From: Niveibacterium umoris
Lineage (GTDB): Bacteria > Pseudomonadota > Gammaproteobacteria > Burkholderiales > Rhodocyclaceae
Direction: 5' to 3'
DNA: 64,000 nt
Assembly (NCBI RefSeq): GCF_014197015.1
Contig: NZ_JACIET010000002.1
Coordinates: forward strand, 682,001-746,000
In this document: positions 34,581 through 43,565 of the stretch, piece by piece
How the letters are laid out: each line of letters opens with the position of its first letter
How positions within the stretch are numbered: the stretch's first letter is position 1
Notes under the pieces: generated by a model
Seen by the model: the letters and a program-made list of their open reading frames with translations, nothing else
Told to the model about the DNA's origin: nothing
Database searches by the model: none
Made by a program: the position numbers and the translations under genes

Positions 34581-35444
34581 ATGGACATCAAGAACGACTG
34601 GCTGGTCGGCGACGGTATCCGCCAACAGAAGACTCCCAACCGCGGCGGCGCTCTTGCGGCGCGCTTCCTGATCATGCACTTCACCGGCGGCGCATCGGCG
34701 CAGAGCTCGGCCGACTGGCTCTGCAACCCCGCCGCCAAGGCCTCGGCACACCTGGTGCTGGCGCGCGACGGCAGCATCATCCAGCTCGCGCCCTTCAACG
34801 TGGTCACCTGGCACGCCGGCGTCAGCCAGTGGAACGGCATCGTCGGCCTCAACCAGCATTCGATCGGCATCGAGATGGACAACGCGGGCGGCCTACGGCA
34901 GGTGGGTGACACCTTCCAGACCAGCTTCGGCAAACTGGTCGACAAGGCGGATGTCGTGATCGCGGCACACAAGTACGGCGGCCCGGTGATGCCCTGGCAG
35001 GCCTACACCGCGGTGCAGATCGAACGCGCCTTCGAACTCGCCGAGTTGCTCGTCGCCCACTACGGGCTGGAAGACATCCTCGGTCATGAAGACATCGCGC
35101 GTGGCCGCAAGACCGACCCCGGCCCCGCCTTTCCGCTCGAAGCGCTGCGCAGCCGGGTCAAGGGCCGCGCCGACGACAGCCTGCCGCGCTATCGGGTCAC
35201 CGCCAGCACGCTCAACATCCGTGCCGGCGCCGGGGCGGAGTTCGCGCCGGTGGCGCCGCCGCTGAAGAAGGGGACCGAACTGGTGCTGCTCGAAGCGGGC
35301 GATCGCTGGAACCGCGTCGAAGTGGTGGGCAACACCGACATCGAGGGGTGGGTGAACAACCAGTACATCGAACTGCTCACCGTGGCCGCCCCGCGGGTGC
35401 TCGAACCGAAGAAAACCGAGGCCAAGCGCAAGAAGTCCGGCTGA
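34581..35444 (+). CDS. AmpD-type N-acetylmuramoyl-L-alanine amidase with SH3 domain
   Basis: 287 residues. The Amidase_2 domain (~25-190) keeps the zinc ligands: H33 in MHFTGG, H169 and D179 in GHEDIARGRKTDPG, with AmpD spacing. A bacterial SH3 domain follows at ~205-265 (TLNIRAGAG, then the WVNNQYI end). The C-terminus is basic (AKRKKSG). There is no signal peptide, so the protein looks cytoplasmic or is released by lysis. AmpD is normally cytoplasmic and lacks SH3, whereas SH3 is usual in secreted amidases, so the combination is unusual. Confidence 0.88.
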   Translation: MDIKNDWLVGDGIRQQKTPNRGGALAARFLIMHFTGGASAQSSADWLCNPAAKASAHLVLARDGSIIQLAPFNVVTWHAGVSQWNGIVGLNQHSIGIEMDNAGGLRQVGDTFQTSFGKLVDKADVVIAAHKYGGPVMPWQAYTAVQIERAFELAELLVAHYGLEDILGHEDIARGRKTDPGPAFPLEALRSRVKGRADDSLPRYRVTASTLNIRAGAGAEFAPVAPPLKKGTELVLLEAGDRWNRVEVVGNTDIEGWVNNQYIELLTVAAPRVLEPKKTEAKRKKSG

Positions 35445-35507
35445 GGCACGCTCGCGCCAAGTCCGTGGGGCTGCCAGAATGGCCGGACCTGCCCGGTCCG
35501 ACCCTTC

Positions 35508-36257
35508 ATGCGCCCTTGTTCGCAACCCGCCCTTGCATGCTTCGCCCTCGCGCTTCTGCTCTGCGTGCCACCTGGTGCCGCGGGTGCGGAAGTGCTCCAG
35601 CGCGGGCCGGATGCGCTTATGGCAGTCTGTGCGACCCGCCTGCCGCCGACCGAGATCCGCGTCCTCACCGCGCTTGACGCGCCGCCGGTCGACAATGCGC
35701 GACCGGCCGCCGAATTGGCCCTGCTACGCAAGCAGCCACTGCAGCCGGGCGAGATCGTCGTCGGCCTTACCTCGGTGCGCCAGACCTACGACTTTCGCTG
35801 GAGCTACCGCGGCCTCAAGCAGCGCGAGACGGGCCGCAGCTGCTTGCGCTCGCGCATCGAGGTCACGCTGCACCTGACCCAGCAGGTCTACGTCGCCAGC
35901 GAATTCGCGCCAGGCAGTTGCGGTTACGACGAAGTGATCGCCCATGAGCAACGCCATGTGGCGGCGAATCTGGCGCAGTTCGAACGCACCGCCCGTTTCG
36001 TCGAAGACAGCCTGCGCGAACAGGAAGGCGACGCCCCTCCCTGGCTCGGCGAACCCGATGCCTTGCGCGACGCGGTCATGGAACGCGCGCGCGCTGGCTG
36101 GATGAGCCAGATCGAAACCAAGTTCCACGAGGTCGACCGCGAGCACGCCAAGATCGACTCCGTCGAGGAATCGCAGCGTTACAAGCAACTCTGTAATGGC
36201 GAGATGGAGCGGACGCTGCGCGAGATTCATCAGCGAGAGACGCGCAAGGGGCGCTGA
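35508..36257 (+). CDS. Secreted protein with HEXXH zinc-peptidase motif (DUF922-like)
   Basis: 249 residues. A signal peptide (ALACFALALLLCVPPGAAG) leads to a mature protein with the motif HEQRH at residues 146-150 (H146, E147, H150), the zinc-metallopeptidase signature. It also has a cysteine-containing beta region before it and long charged helices after it (DAVMERARAGWMSQIETKFH). It resembles DUF922-like predicted Zn-dependent proteases. Whether it cuts protein is untested. It follows the amidase with a 63-base gap on the same strand, suggesting joint expression. Confidence 0.8.
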   Translation: MRPCSQPALACFALALLLCVPPGAAGAEVLQRGPDALMAVCATRLPPTEIRVLTALDAPPVDNARPAAELALLRKQPLQPGEIVVGLTSVRQTYDFRWSYRGLKQRETGRSCLRSRIEVTLHLTQQVYVASEFAPGSCGYDEVIAHEQRHVAANLAQFERTARFVEDSLREQEGDAPPWLGEPDALRDAVMERARAGWMSQIETKFHEVDREHAKIDSVEESQRYKQLCNGEMERTLREIHQRETRKGR

Positions 36258-36357
36258 GACCACGCGCAGTCGCGCTGCGTGTTGCTTCTGGCTTGCGGCT
36301 GGCGCTGACCGTTTGGCGTGGCTTTCCCGCTGAAGCCGGGTCCCGCCCCGGCGGGCG

Positions 36358-36391
36358 GGTTACTTCTTTTGCTTCGCCAAAAGAAGTAACC
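36358..36391. repeat. Perfect 14-base hairpin in the left end of the element
   Basis: GGTTACTTCTTTTG pairs exactly with CAAAAGAAGTAACC, loop CTTCGC. It is AT-rich and stands out in a GC-rich genome; it has the shape of a bidirectional terminator or a stem recognised by a protein. Confidence 0.85.
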
Positions 36392-36905
36392 AAGAAAAGG
36401 CGACCCGGCGTTCGCGGTCAGGCGCTTTGCGCCTGACTTCCCGGCGTTGCTCGCACGACCGGGGGCCTGCGGAACTCGCCCTCGCTTCGCTCGGAGCTCA
36501 AACAGTCCTCGGCCTTCTTCCCGGTCGCGCTCCGCTACTCGGCGCTCTCGACGGGACCCCAACGTCAAAACCAACGCGAATCCAACGGACGTCGGATTTG
36601 CTTAGCCTGGATGGAACGCGCGGAATCTCTAACATACGGCGCCAGACGATCACGCGTAATTTCGAGATCCCGCCTACCTCTTCCGGGCTGCGAAAACGCG
36701 CCTGCAGCTGAACGTCGGCGCCTTTTCCTCCCCCTCTGAAACGCCGAGCAGCGCAGAAGCATCGGGTTCCGACGCGTAGCGGCGGTGGCGAGGACTGTCC
36801 GAGCTCCGAGCGCAGCGAGGGCGAGTTCCGCAGCCACCCGATGATTCGAGCAGCGCAGGGGACCGAGCGCAAAGCGCGCGGCGTTGAAGCGGGGGCCGTT
36901 TCTTT

Positions 36906-36937
36906 GGTTTCTTTCTTGTCGGCACAAGAAAGAAACC
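36906..36937. repeat. Perfect 14-base hairpin in the right end of the element
   Basis: GGTTTCTTTCTTGT pairs exactly with ACAAGAAAGAAACC, loop CGGC. It sits in the same relative place as the left hairpin but its sequence differs in a compensated way, so both arms changed together. Confidence 0.85.
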
Positions 36938-37156
36938 CGCCCGCCGGGGCGGGACCCGGCTTCAGCGGTGCCACGTCGGCCAATCAAAACCTTCCCCGCA
37001 AGCCGCAAGCTGCAAGCGCCGCATCGCGGTGCGCTTCGACACCAGCCCCAACGCGCCGTGCAGGCGCGGCTGTGACAGATGACGTGTCGGCCACTCAATG
37101 CACGAGGCGATCAGGCGAGGCGCGGCCCACTCCAAGGCCACGCGCCCCGGAGTGCG

Positions 37157-39277
37157 TTACAAATTTCCCGCCACCATCGCCCGCATCACCTTCTCCTTCA
37201 GATTCTTCGGATCATCGAGCCCGAGGCGCTTGAGCAGCTCTGGCCGCGGCGTGGCACTGAGGCCGCGCACCAGTGAGCCGACCAGCGCGAGTGGCGTCTT
37301 CTGTTGTGCCTTGAGCTTCATCAGCGCCTTGGCGACGGCCAGTTCGGTGTCGTCGAGGTCGGTGCCGAAGGGGTAGTCCGGCAGCACGCCGCGCTGGCGG
37401 AATTCGGCGAGGCGTTGCGACAGGACTTCCGGCAGGTTCTGCCTTTGCGAGTCGGGGATCTGATAGTCCGCTTCGATCTTGCCGTTGGCCTTGGCGCGCG
37501 CGAGCAGCTCGTCCTGGAAGCGCGAGTCGGTGATCGCGAGCAGGCGCTTGATGACTTCGGCGTCGGACTGGCCGCGCACGTCGGCGACGCCGTACTCGGT
37601 GATGTAGACGTCGCGCAGATGGCGCGGAATGGTGACGTGGCCGTAGTTCCAGACGATGTTCGAGGTCGGTTGGCCGTCCTTGCCGATGCGCCAGGAGCGC
37701 AGCATCAGGATCGACAGCGCGTCGGGCAGGGTGTGCCCCATGGCGACGAAGTTGTACTGGCCGCCGACGCCGGAGACGAGGTTGCCGGTGTCGAGCCCGT
37801 CCGACACCGCGGCACCGAGCAGGGTCACCATCATCGTGGTGTTGATGAAGCGCGCGTCGCGACGGTGCGTAGCCGCCAGCTGTTCTTGCCCCATGACCTG
37901 GTTGATGAAGCTGATGCGCGTCATGTTGATCTTGCCGAGCAACTCGCGCGGCATGGTGCGCAGGCGGTGGTAGAAATGCGTCGGGCCGATGAAGAAGCCG
38001 CCGTGCATGAGGCGGCCGTTCGTCAGCCGCGGGCCCAGCATCTTGGCGGCGATTTCCTTGCGCACCGCCGGGTCGGCGGGGGTGGCCGGCAAGTGCTCGA
38101 CGCCGCGCACCAGCGCGCCGTCCTCGAAGCGCACGTCCGGCTGCAGGATGCCGAAGTGACGCATGAAGTTGAAATCGGCGAGCGAGATCGGCGAGCCGAT
38201 GGTGCGCGAATCGACCAGCGCGGCAAGCATGGTTTCGTCGGGAATCAGCCCGATGCGACCGGAGTTGAGCAGCGTCTGCAGCGCGATGTTGTCGAACACT
38301 TCGCGGCGGATGATGCCGGCGTCGATCAGCTCCATGAAGCCGTTGACGAACATTTCGCTGCAGCCGTAGAGGCCTTGCTTGAACGGTTCGAGGTAGGTGT
38401 GGCCGGCGTGCAGCGGGCCACCGAGCGCCTTGAGCATCGCCTTGTAGGTGGCGTTGTCGCGATCGCGCAGGATCAGCGTGTGGGCGATGCCGTCGCCCAG
38501 CGAGCCGATGCCGATCTGCAGGGTGCCACCGTCTTTCACGGTAGTGCTGGAATACAGCGCGATGCCATAGTCCTGGTCGTCCACCTTCATGTTGGGCGGC
38601 GCGAAGATGGTGTGGGTCGAGGCCGGGTCGTCCACCAGGATCGCGATGTCTTCTTCCGAGATGATCGCGTCGTTGGGCATGAACGGCATCTCGCGGTTGA
38701 CCACGCCGACCATGTGCAGCCGTGTCACGCCGTCGGCATTGGCCAGATGCAGCGCGTCGATGGTGAGGTCGGTGTTCGATGACAGCGAATAACGCGGCCC
38801 TTCCGGCGTCTCTTCGATGGCGATCGCCTGGGCGAAGACATTCACCCCCTGCGCCAGCGCGTCGCGCACCGCGTGGGTGTAATTCGAGTACACGTAATGC
38901 GACTGGGCTGAGGCATTGCCCAGGTATTCACCGGTCTTCAGGAAGAATTCGCAGATCTCGACGTTGGGCGGCAAGGTGCCGCGCTTGACGTCGAGCGAAT
39001 AGTCCATGTCCGGGTAGTTGCCGAACACGCGTTTGACGAAGGGTTCGAGGAAGCGTTGTTCGAGCAGGCTCTTGCCGCGCGGGCGATCCAGCGAGAGCGC
39101 GGTGAAGATCTTCAGCTTGAGGGTCGGATCGGCCTTGGCACGCCGGTAGAGCGCGTTGATCCAGGCATTCGGCTTGCCGATACCCAGCGGCAGTGCCATC
39201 ACGATGTTCTTGCCGACACGGTCGATCAGCGCATCGATCGAATCCTCGATGCGTTCGCAGCGCAGTGGCGCAGTCAT
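37157..39277 (-). CDS. Acetyl-CoA hydrolase/transferase family protein, long form
   Basis: 706 residues, against about 430-500 for ordinary CoA transferases of this family, so it belongs to the long form with an extra N-terminal region. The C-terminal AcetylCoA_hyd_C-type section includes GGQYNFV and the NYGHVTIPRHLRDVYITEYG segment. It should move CoA between acyl groups or hydrolyse acetyl-CoA. Cytoplasmic, no signal. The ATG at 39277 follows GGGGGAG; the upstream alternative at 39319 has no such site. It is monocistronic. The substrate cannot be read from the sequence. Confidence 0.85.
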   Translation of the reverse strand: MTAPLRCERIEDSIDALIDRVGKNIVMALPLGIGKPNAWINALYRRAKADPTLKLKIFTALSLDRPRGKSLLEQRFLEPFVKRVFGNYPDMDYSLDVKRGTLPPNVEICEFFLKTGEYLGNASAQSHYVYSNYTHAVRDALAQGVNVFAQAIAIEETPEGPRYSLSSNTDLTIDALHLANADGVTRLHMVGVVNREMPFMPNDAIISEEDIAILVDDPASTHTIFAPPNMKVDDQDYGIALYSSTTVKDGGTLQIGIGSLGDGIAHTLILRDRDNATYKAMLKALGGPLHAGHTYLEPFKQGLYGCSEMFVNGFMELIDAGIIRREVFDNIALQTLLNSGRIGLIPDETMLAALVDSRTIGSPISLADFNFMRHFGILQPDVRFEDGALVRGVEHLPATPADPAVRKEIAAKMLGPRLTNGRLMHGGFFIGPTHFYHRLRTMPRELLGKINMTRISFINQVMGQEQLAATHRRDARFINTTMMVTLLGAAVSDGLDTGNLVSGVGGQYNFVAMGHTLPDALSILMLRSWRIGKDGQPTSNIVWNYGHVTIPRHLRDVYITEYGVADVRGQSDAEVIKRLLAITDSRFQDELLARAKANGKIEADYQIPDSQRQNLPEVLSQRLAEFRQRGVLPDYPFGTDLDDTELAVAKALMKLKAQQKTPLALVGSLVRGLSATPRPELLKRLGLDDPKNLKEKVMRAMVAGNL

Positions 39278-39424
39278 GGTTTTCTCCCCCGGTTCCGGTC
39301 TCTGCCGGTCGTACAGCATGGTCTCGATGGACTTGGCGCCGGCGTTCAGGCGCAGGCAACGGATTCATTCTGCGGCGGCCGGTGCCGCCTTGTCACGGCA
39401 CTCCGTCGCACTGATTGAGGCCTG

Positions 39425-41890
39425 TCAAGTCGTGGCAAGCGGCGGGGGCGGCGCGGCAGGCAGCACGCGGACTTCGATCGGCTTTGCGGCGTCGACATGC
39501 ACGTCGCGCTGCGGGAATGCGATCACGATCCCCGCGTCGGCAAAGGCCTTGTCGATCATGAAACGCACATCGCTGGTCACGACACGGCCGACCGTGCCGG
39601 CGTCCAGATCGAGCCAGAAGTACAGGCCGAAGTTCAGCGCATCGGCGCCGAAATCCTCGAACAGCACTTCGGGTTCGGGCTCCTTGAGGATCTTGCCGTG
39701 ACGGTGTGCGACATCGAGCAGCAGGTCGGCCACCTGTCGCGTCGGCGAGCCGTAGGCCACGCCGATCTTCACTGAAAAACGGACCTTGCCGGAGGTGTAG
39801 GTCCAGTTCGTCACTTCCTGCTCGATGAAGCTCGCGTTCGGGATGAGCGTCTCGATGCCGTCGATGTTGCGGATGGTGCTCGCGCGCACGCCGATGTCGG
39901 TCACCGTGCCGCGCTTGCCCGCCACCTCGACGGTGTCGCCCAGCTTGAAGGGGCGCTCGGCCAGCAGCATGAGGCCGCTCATCAGGTTCTTGAGCAGCGT
40001 CTGCATGCCGAAGCCGGCGCCGATCGCGATCGCGCCGCCGAGGAAGGCGAACACCGTGAGCGGAATCCGCACGATCGCAAGACTGGTCACGAACAGCAGC
40101 ACGAACACCCCCGACAGCAGCCAGTTGCTGGCGGTGTTGAGGGTCTGCATCGGAATGCCGAGGCGCTGATGGACGTGGCGGTTGATGAGGCGTGCCGTGC
40201 GCCGTGCTGCCCAGAAGCCGACGAACAGTGTGAGCAGCGCGATGCACACCTTGCCGACGGTCACGCCGCGCTGGGTCGGGATCGTCTGGCCATCGACCAC
40301 CGCAGTGTCGGTGACGGTGGTGAATTCGTAGCGCCAGACACCGGTCAGCGCGTCGACCACCCGTTCCCGCATTGCCGCAAGGCGCGCGTCGGCGCTGCGG
40401 TTGGCAGCTTCCTGATCGAACTCCTCGCTCCAGCGACTTGCCATCAGCAGCAACTGGCCCACTTCCGAGAGGCCACGCAGCGTCAGGCGGACGCGATCCT
40501 GCAGGGTCTCGATGGTTGCGCGCAAGCTCGTGCTCTCGTCCGCGTCGGCGCTGCTCATGCGTTCCTGCAGTCCGGCAATCTGGTCGAGCGTCAGTTGCAA
40601 TTCGTGTCGCAGTGCTTTTGAAGGCTCCGAAAGGCGATCGGTGAGCGCCTTCACGCCGGTGCGCAGCGCGGCGGTCGTGTCGGGGGATGCGCCGGGTTGC
40701 GCGGCGGCATAACGCAACTCCCAGAAGGTGCGCTGGAAACCGTTCGATTCCACCAGGCGGGTCAGGACATCGATCTTGTCCGTGGCGGTGATCAGTCGCA
40801 CCTGTTCAAGTTCGAGCAGGCGCTGGGCATGGTCGAGCGCATCCTTGTTCCGCGCGACGGCGGCTTCGTGCTCGGCCACACCGGCTTCGTGCCGCCGCCG
40901 CGCCTTCTTGTCTGGTGCGCCCGCTTCAGGCGCGGTATCGGCCTGCGCCGCGTCGAGCGTGTCGCGCGCGTGCTCGAGCGCTTCGCGCAGGGTGTTGCGG
41001 ATGCGCACCCGTTCCTGCACCGTGGCCGCCTGCGCCGCCGCTTCCTTGCGCGCGGTGGCCAGTTCCTCGTCCAGTGCCGCGCGCCGCGCGCTCTGGCGCG
41101 CGAGCAAGTCCTCGCGATCCTGCTGGTTGAAGCGCAGCTTGTGGTCGGTCTGCGCCACGCGCGCTTCGAGTTCCCGGAACAGCGCGTTCGATTGCGAGCG
41201 TTCTTCGGCGAGGATGCTTTGCCGCATCTGCAACGCGTGCAGCCGTGCGCCGATGCTCTGTGCCTTGAGCAGCGCCAGGCGGCGCAGCCAGCTCAGGCGT
41301 GCGGCCGCGGCGGGGTTACGATTCGCTTCGATGGCGTCGACACTTTGTCGCACCGCCAGCTCGGCCGCGTCATGTTCGCGTGTGGCGAGCTCAAGCTCCT
41401 TCGCCGTCAGCGCCTGCTGTGTCTCGACCGAATCGATCGCAAGCGCGACGGTCTGCAACTGCTGTCGAAGCTGGTCGACGAGGACCACCGAGTAGGGTGG
41501 CTCGCCGAGCGCGGCGTTGCCGTTCGCGGCGTCTGTCGGCGTCACCGCCGCTGCCCGGGCGCGATACACGTCGGCCATGCGCAGCATGTCGAGCTGAAAG
41601 TTGTACGCGGAGACCAGTGCCTGCAGCAGGAACTTGCGGGTGGCAACCTCTTCTTGCGGGGTGCCCGCGGGCGGCGCTTCGGTGGCGCTTTCGGGGTTGT
41701 CCGCGCGCGACAGCGCCGCTTCGGCGGCCTTCAGGCGCGCTTCGATGCTGGCTGCATCGTCGGCTGCGGGTGCCGCCGGTGCCGCGACTTCCTTCTTGCT
41801 GTCGCCGGGAAGCGGCAGCCCCGGCAAGGTGGCGGCGGCGGCCGGCAAGGCCAGAAGGGCCGTCACTGCCAGCGTCCAGATCCTGTGCAT
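39425..41890 (-). CDS. MscS-family mechanosensitive channel with long periplasmic coiled-coil region
   Basis: 821 residues. A signal peptide (MHRIWTLAVTALLALPAAAA) leads to a Pro/Ala segment and about 450 residues of helical coiled coil with many Arg/Glu/Ala heptads, then a membrane section. The pore-lining helix is recognisable as LGGAIAIGAGFGMQTLLKNL, followed by the MscS beta domain (RPFKLGDTVEVAGKRGTVTD, then RASTIRNIDGIETLIPNASF). The layout is that of KefA/MscK-like channels, shorter than the ~1100-residue originals. It should open on membrane tension to relieve osmotic shock. Confidence 0.9.
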   Translation of the reverse strand: MHRIWTLAVTALLALPAAAATLPGLPLPGDSKKEVAAPAAPAADDAASIEARLKAAEAALSRADNPESATEAPPAGTPQEEVATRKFLLQALVSAYNFQLDMLRMADVYRARAAAVTPTDAANGNAALGEPPYSVVLVDQLRQQLQTVALAIDSVETQQALTAKELELATREHDAAELAVRQSVDAIEANRNPAAAARLSWLRRLALLKAQSIGARLHALQMRQSILAEERSQSNALFRELEARVAQTDHKLRFNQQDREDLLARQSARRAALDEELATARKEAAAQAATVQERVRIRNTLREALEHARDTLDAAQADTAPEAGAPDKKARRRHEAGVAEHEAAVARNKDALDHAQRLLELEQVRLITATDKIDVLTRLVESNGFQRTFWELRYAAAQPGASPDTTAALRTGVKALTDRLSEPSKALRHELQLTLDQIAGLQERMSSADADESTSLRATIETLQDRVRLTLRGLSEVGQLLLMASRWSEEFDQEAANRSADARLAAMRERVVDALTGVWRYEFTTVTDTAVVDGQTIPTQRGVTVGKVCIALLTLFVGFWAARRTARLINRHVHQRLGIPMQTLNTASNWLLSGVFVLLFVTSLAIVRIPLTVFAFLGGAIAIGAGFGMQTLLKNLMSGLMLLAERPFKLGDTVEVAGKRGTVTDIGVRASTIRNIDGIETLIPNASFIEQEVTNWTYTSGKVRFSVKIGVAYGSPTRQVADLLLDVAHRHGKILKEPEPEVLFEDFGADALNFGLYFWLDLDAGTVGRVVTSDVRFMIDKAFADAGIVIAFPQRDVHVDAAKPIEVRVLPAAPPPPLATT

Positions 41891-42029
41891 GCTGATTCCT
41901 CGAAAGTCGCGGCGAATCCCGCGCCAGCCATCATTCTGGGCAAGCTGCCCTGCGCTGTCACCGACACGCGGTGCGAGACAAGGCGGCTTTGACCCGTTAA
42001 CCTGCCGGGTGTCCTGTTGGAGATTCCGC

Positions 42030-43025
42030 ATGCGTCTTTTCGCGCGTTCCCTGTTGGGCTTGCTCGCCCTGCTCGTCAACCTGTGGGCTGTTGCCGCCCT
42101 GTGGATTGACGGCCCCGCTTCGCGCGCCCTGGCGGCGTTGGTCAGCGGACTCTACGCGGGCGCAATCATCGCCCTGCTGTTCCGCGTCAAACCTTTCCGG
42201 CGCGGCGCGCTGGCTGCGATTGCCTGCTTCGGCGTGGTGCTGTTGTGGTGGCTCGCGCTACCGGCCAGCAACCAGCGCGACTGGCTGCTCGATGTGGCGC
42301 ACCCGCCCACCGCGCGCATCGAAGGCGACATCCTCACGATCCACAACGTGCGCAACTTCGCCTACCGCGGCAGCGACACCGATTTCGAACCGCGTTGGGA
42401 AACCCGCCGCTACGACCTGAGCAAGGTGCGCGGGCTCGATCTGGCGATCAGTTTCTGGGGGCCGACCCAGTACGGCCACACGATCATGAGCTGGGAATTC
42501 GAAGACGCGCCGCCGCTGGCGATCTCGATCGAGACGCGCAAGGAAAAGGGCGAGCAGTATTCGGCCCTGCTCGGCTTCTTCCGCCAGTTCGAGCTGTACT
42601 ACGTCGTCGCCGACGAGCGCGACGTGCTGGGCGTGCGCACCAACCACCGCGGCGAACAGATCCGGCTCTACCGGCTGTCCACCTCACCGGCAGCGGCGCG
42701 CGAGCTGCTGGAAGGCTATGTCGCGGAATTCAACGCGCTGGCGAAGCACCCCGGCTGGTACAACGCCGTGACCACCAACTGCACGACTGTCATCTTCAAG
42801 AACGTCAAGCACGTCTTCGGCATCAGCAAGCTGACCGACTGGCGCATTCTTGCCAACGGCCACCTCGACGAACTCGCCTACGAGGAAAAGGTGGTCAATA
42901 CGACGATGCCGCTCGACGAGCTGCGCCGTCGCAGCGATATCACCGAACGTGCCAAGGCGGCTGGCGACGCGCGCGACTTCTCGCAGCGCATCCGCGTCGG
43001 CCTGCCCGACTGGCCGCGCCCCTGA
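42030..43025 (+). CDS. DUF4105 membrane protein
   Basis: 331 residues. Three N-terminal hydrophobic segments (~5-28, ~32-52, ~58-75) precede a DUF4105-like domain (~90-320) with the signature VTTNCTTVIFKNVKH near residue 250. DUF4105 is a predicted papain-like/NlpC-type cysteine-protease fold (a conserved Cys in NCTT); its substrate is unknown. GGAG is eight bases before the ATG. The next gene starts 42 bases after its stop. It is divergent from the MscS gene. Confidence 0.85.
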   Translation: MRLFARSLLGLLALLVNLWAVAALWIDGPASRALAALVSGLYAGAIIALLFRVKPFRRGALAAIACFGVVLLWWLALPASNQRDWLLDVAHPPTARIEGDILTIHNVRNFAYRGSDTDFEPRWETRRYDLSKVRGLDLAISFWGPTQYGHTIMSWEFEDAPPLAISIETRKEKGEQYSALLGFFRQFELYYVVADERDVLGVRTNHRGEQIRLYRLSTSPAAARELLEGYVAEFNALAKHPGWYNAVTTNCTTVIFKNVKHVFGISKLTDWRILANGHLDELAYEEKVVNTTMPLDELRRRSDITERAKAAGDARDFSQRIRVGLPDWPRP

Positions 43026-43066
43026 GGCGCACCGCGCCGCATTCATCATCCGTACGGAGCCCCAGC

Positions 43067-43504
43067 ATGTCCGCATCCCCATCTGCCCCGCACTACCTCG
43101 ACGCGATCGAGGTCGGCCAGTCTGCCACCCTGACCAAGACTTTCAACGAGGCGGAAGTGCGCGCCTTCGCCGAGGTGTCCACCGACACCAACCCGGTGCA
43201 CCTCGACGAGGCCTACGCGGCGAGCACGCAGTTCGGCACCCGCATCGTGCACGGCATGCTGACCGCCAGCCTGTTCTCGGCGTTGCTCGGCAATCACCTG
43301 CCGGGGCCGGGCACGGTTTATCTCGGCCAGTCGCTGCGCTTTCGCCGCCCGGTCAAGCTCGGCGACACGGTCGAGGCCAGCGTCACCGTGAAAACGGTGG
43401 ATCGTGAAAAGAACCGCGTCGAGCTCGATTGCGTGTGCAGCGTCGGCGGCAAGCCGGTGCTGATGGGCGACGCGCTGGTGATGGCGCCGACCCGCCCGGC
43501 CTGA
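43067..43504 (+). CDS. MaoC-family (R)-specific enoyl-CoA hydratase
   Basis: 145 residues, a single hot-dog domain. The catalytic Asp and His are in FAEVSTDTNPVHLDEAYAAS, and GTRIVHGMLTASLFSALLG is the following helix signature. It hydrates trans-2-enoyl-CoA to (R)-3-hydroxyacyl-CoA and could feed polyhydroxyalkanoate synthesis, as PhaJ does, but no PHA gene is nearby. It lies close after the DUF4105 gene, GGAGC before the ATG, and probably shares its transcript. Confidence 0.9.
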   Translation: MSASPSAPHYLDAIEVGQSATLTKTFNEAEVRAFAEVSTDTNPVHLDEAYAASTQFGTRIVHGMLTASLFSALLGNHLPGPGTVYLGQSLRFRRPVKLGDTVEASVTVKTVDREKNRVELDCVCSVGGKPVLMGDALVMAPTRPA

Positions 43505-43515
43505 TTGGCGCACTT

Positions 43516-43561
43516 GCAGGGGCGGCAATCGCCCCTGCCGGCAGGTCTGAAATTCAGACCT
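43516..43561. terminator. Tandem hairpins between convergent genes
   Basis: A nine-base perfect stem GCAGGGGCG/CGCCCCTGC (43516-43538) is followed by an eight-base stem AGGTCTGA/TCAGACCT (43543-43561). They sit between the stops of the MaoC gene (+) and the flavodoxin-fold gene (-). T tracts are poor, so termination is likely but not certain. Confidence 0.55.
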
Positions 43562-43565
43562 TCCC

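Larger units (their letters stand above)
36328..36967. repeat. About 0.7 kb imperfect inverted-repeat element
   Basis: The two ends are inverted copies: 36328-36361 matches the complement of 36934-36967 exactly over 34 bases (CGCTGAAGCCGGGTCCCGCC on the left). A second pair occurs further in: CTGCGGAACTCGCCCTCGCT and CGCTCGGAGCTC near 36460-36500 recur inverted near 36790-36835 with a few changes. The centre (~36570-36710) is unpaired and differs in composition. The outer similarity extends weakly to ~36280 and ~37020. No frame in it looks like a real protein. It fills the gap between two convergent transcription units. Its type is unknown. Confidence 0.75.

Noticed and set aside
36498-36983. 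Open frames of 161-177 codons inside the inverted-repeat element
   Set aside because: They run through the hairpins, share repeat-like peptides in opposite orientation and have no start signals.
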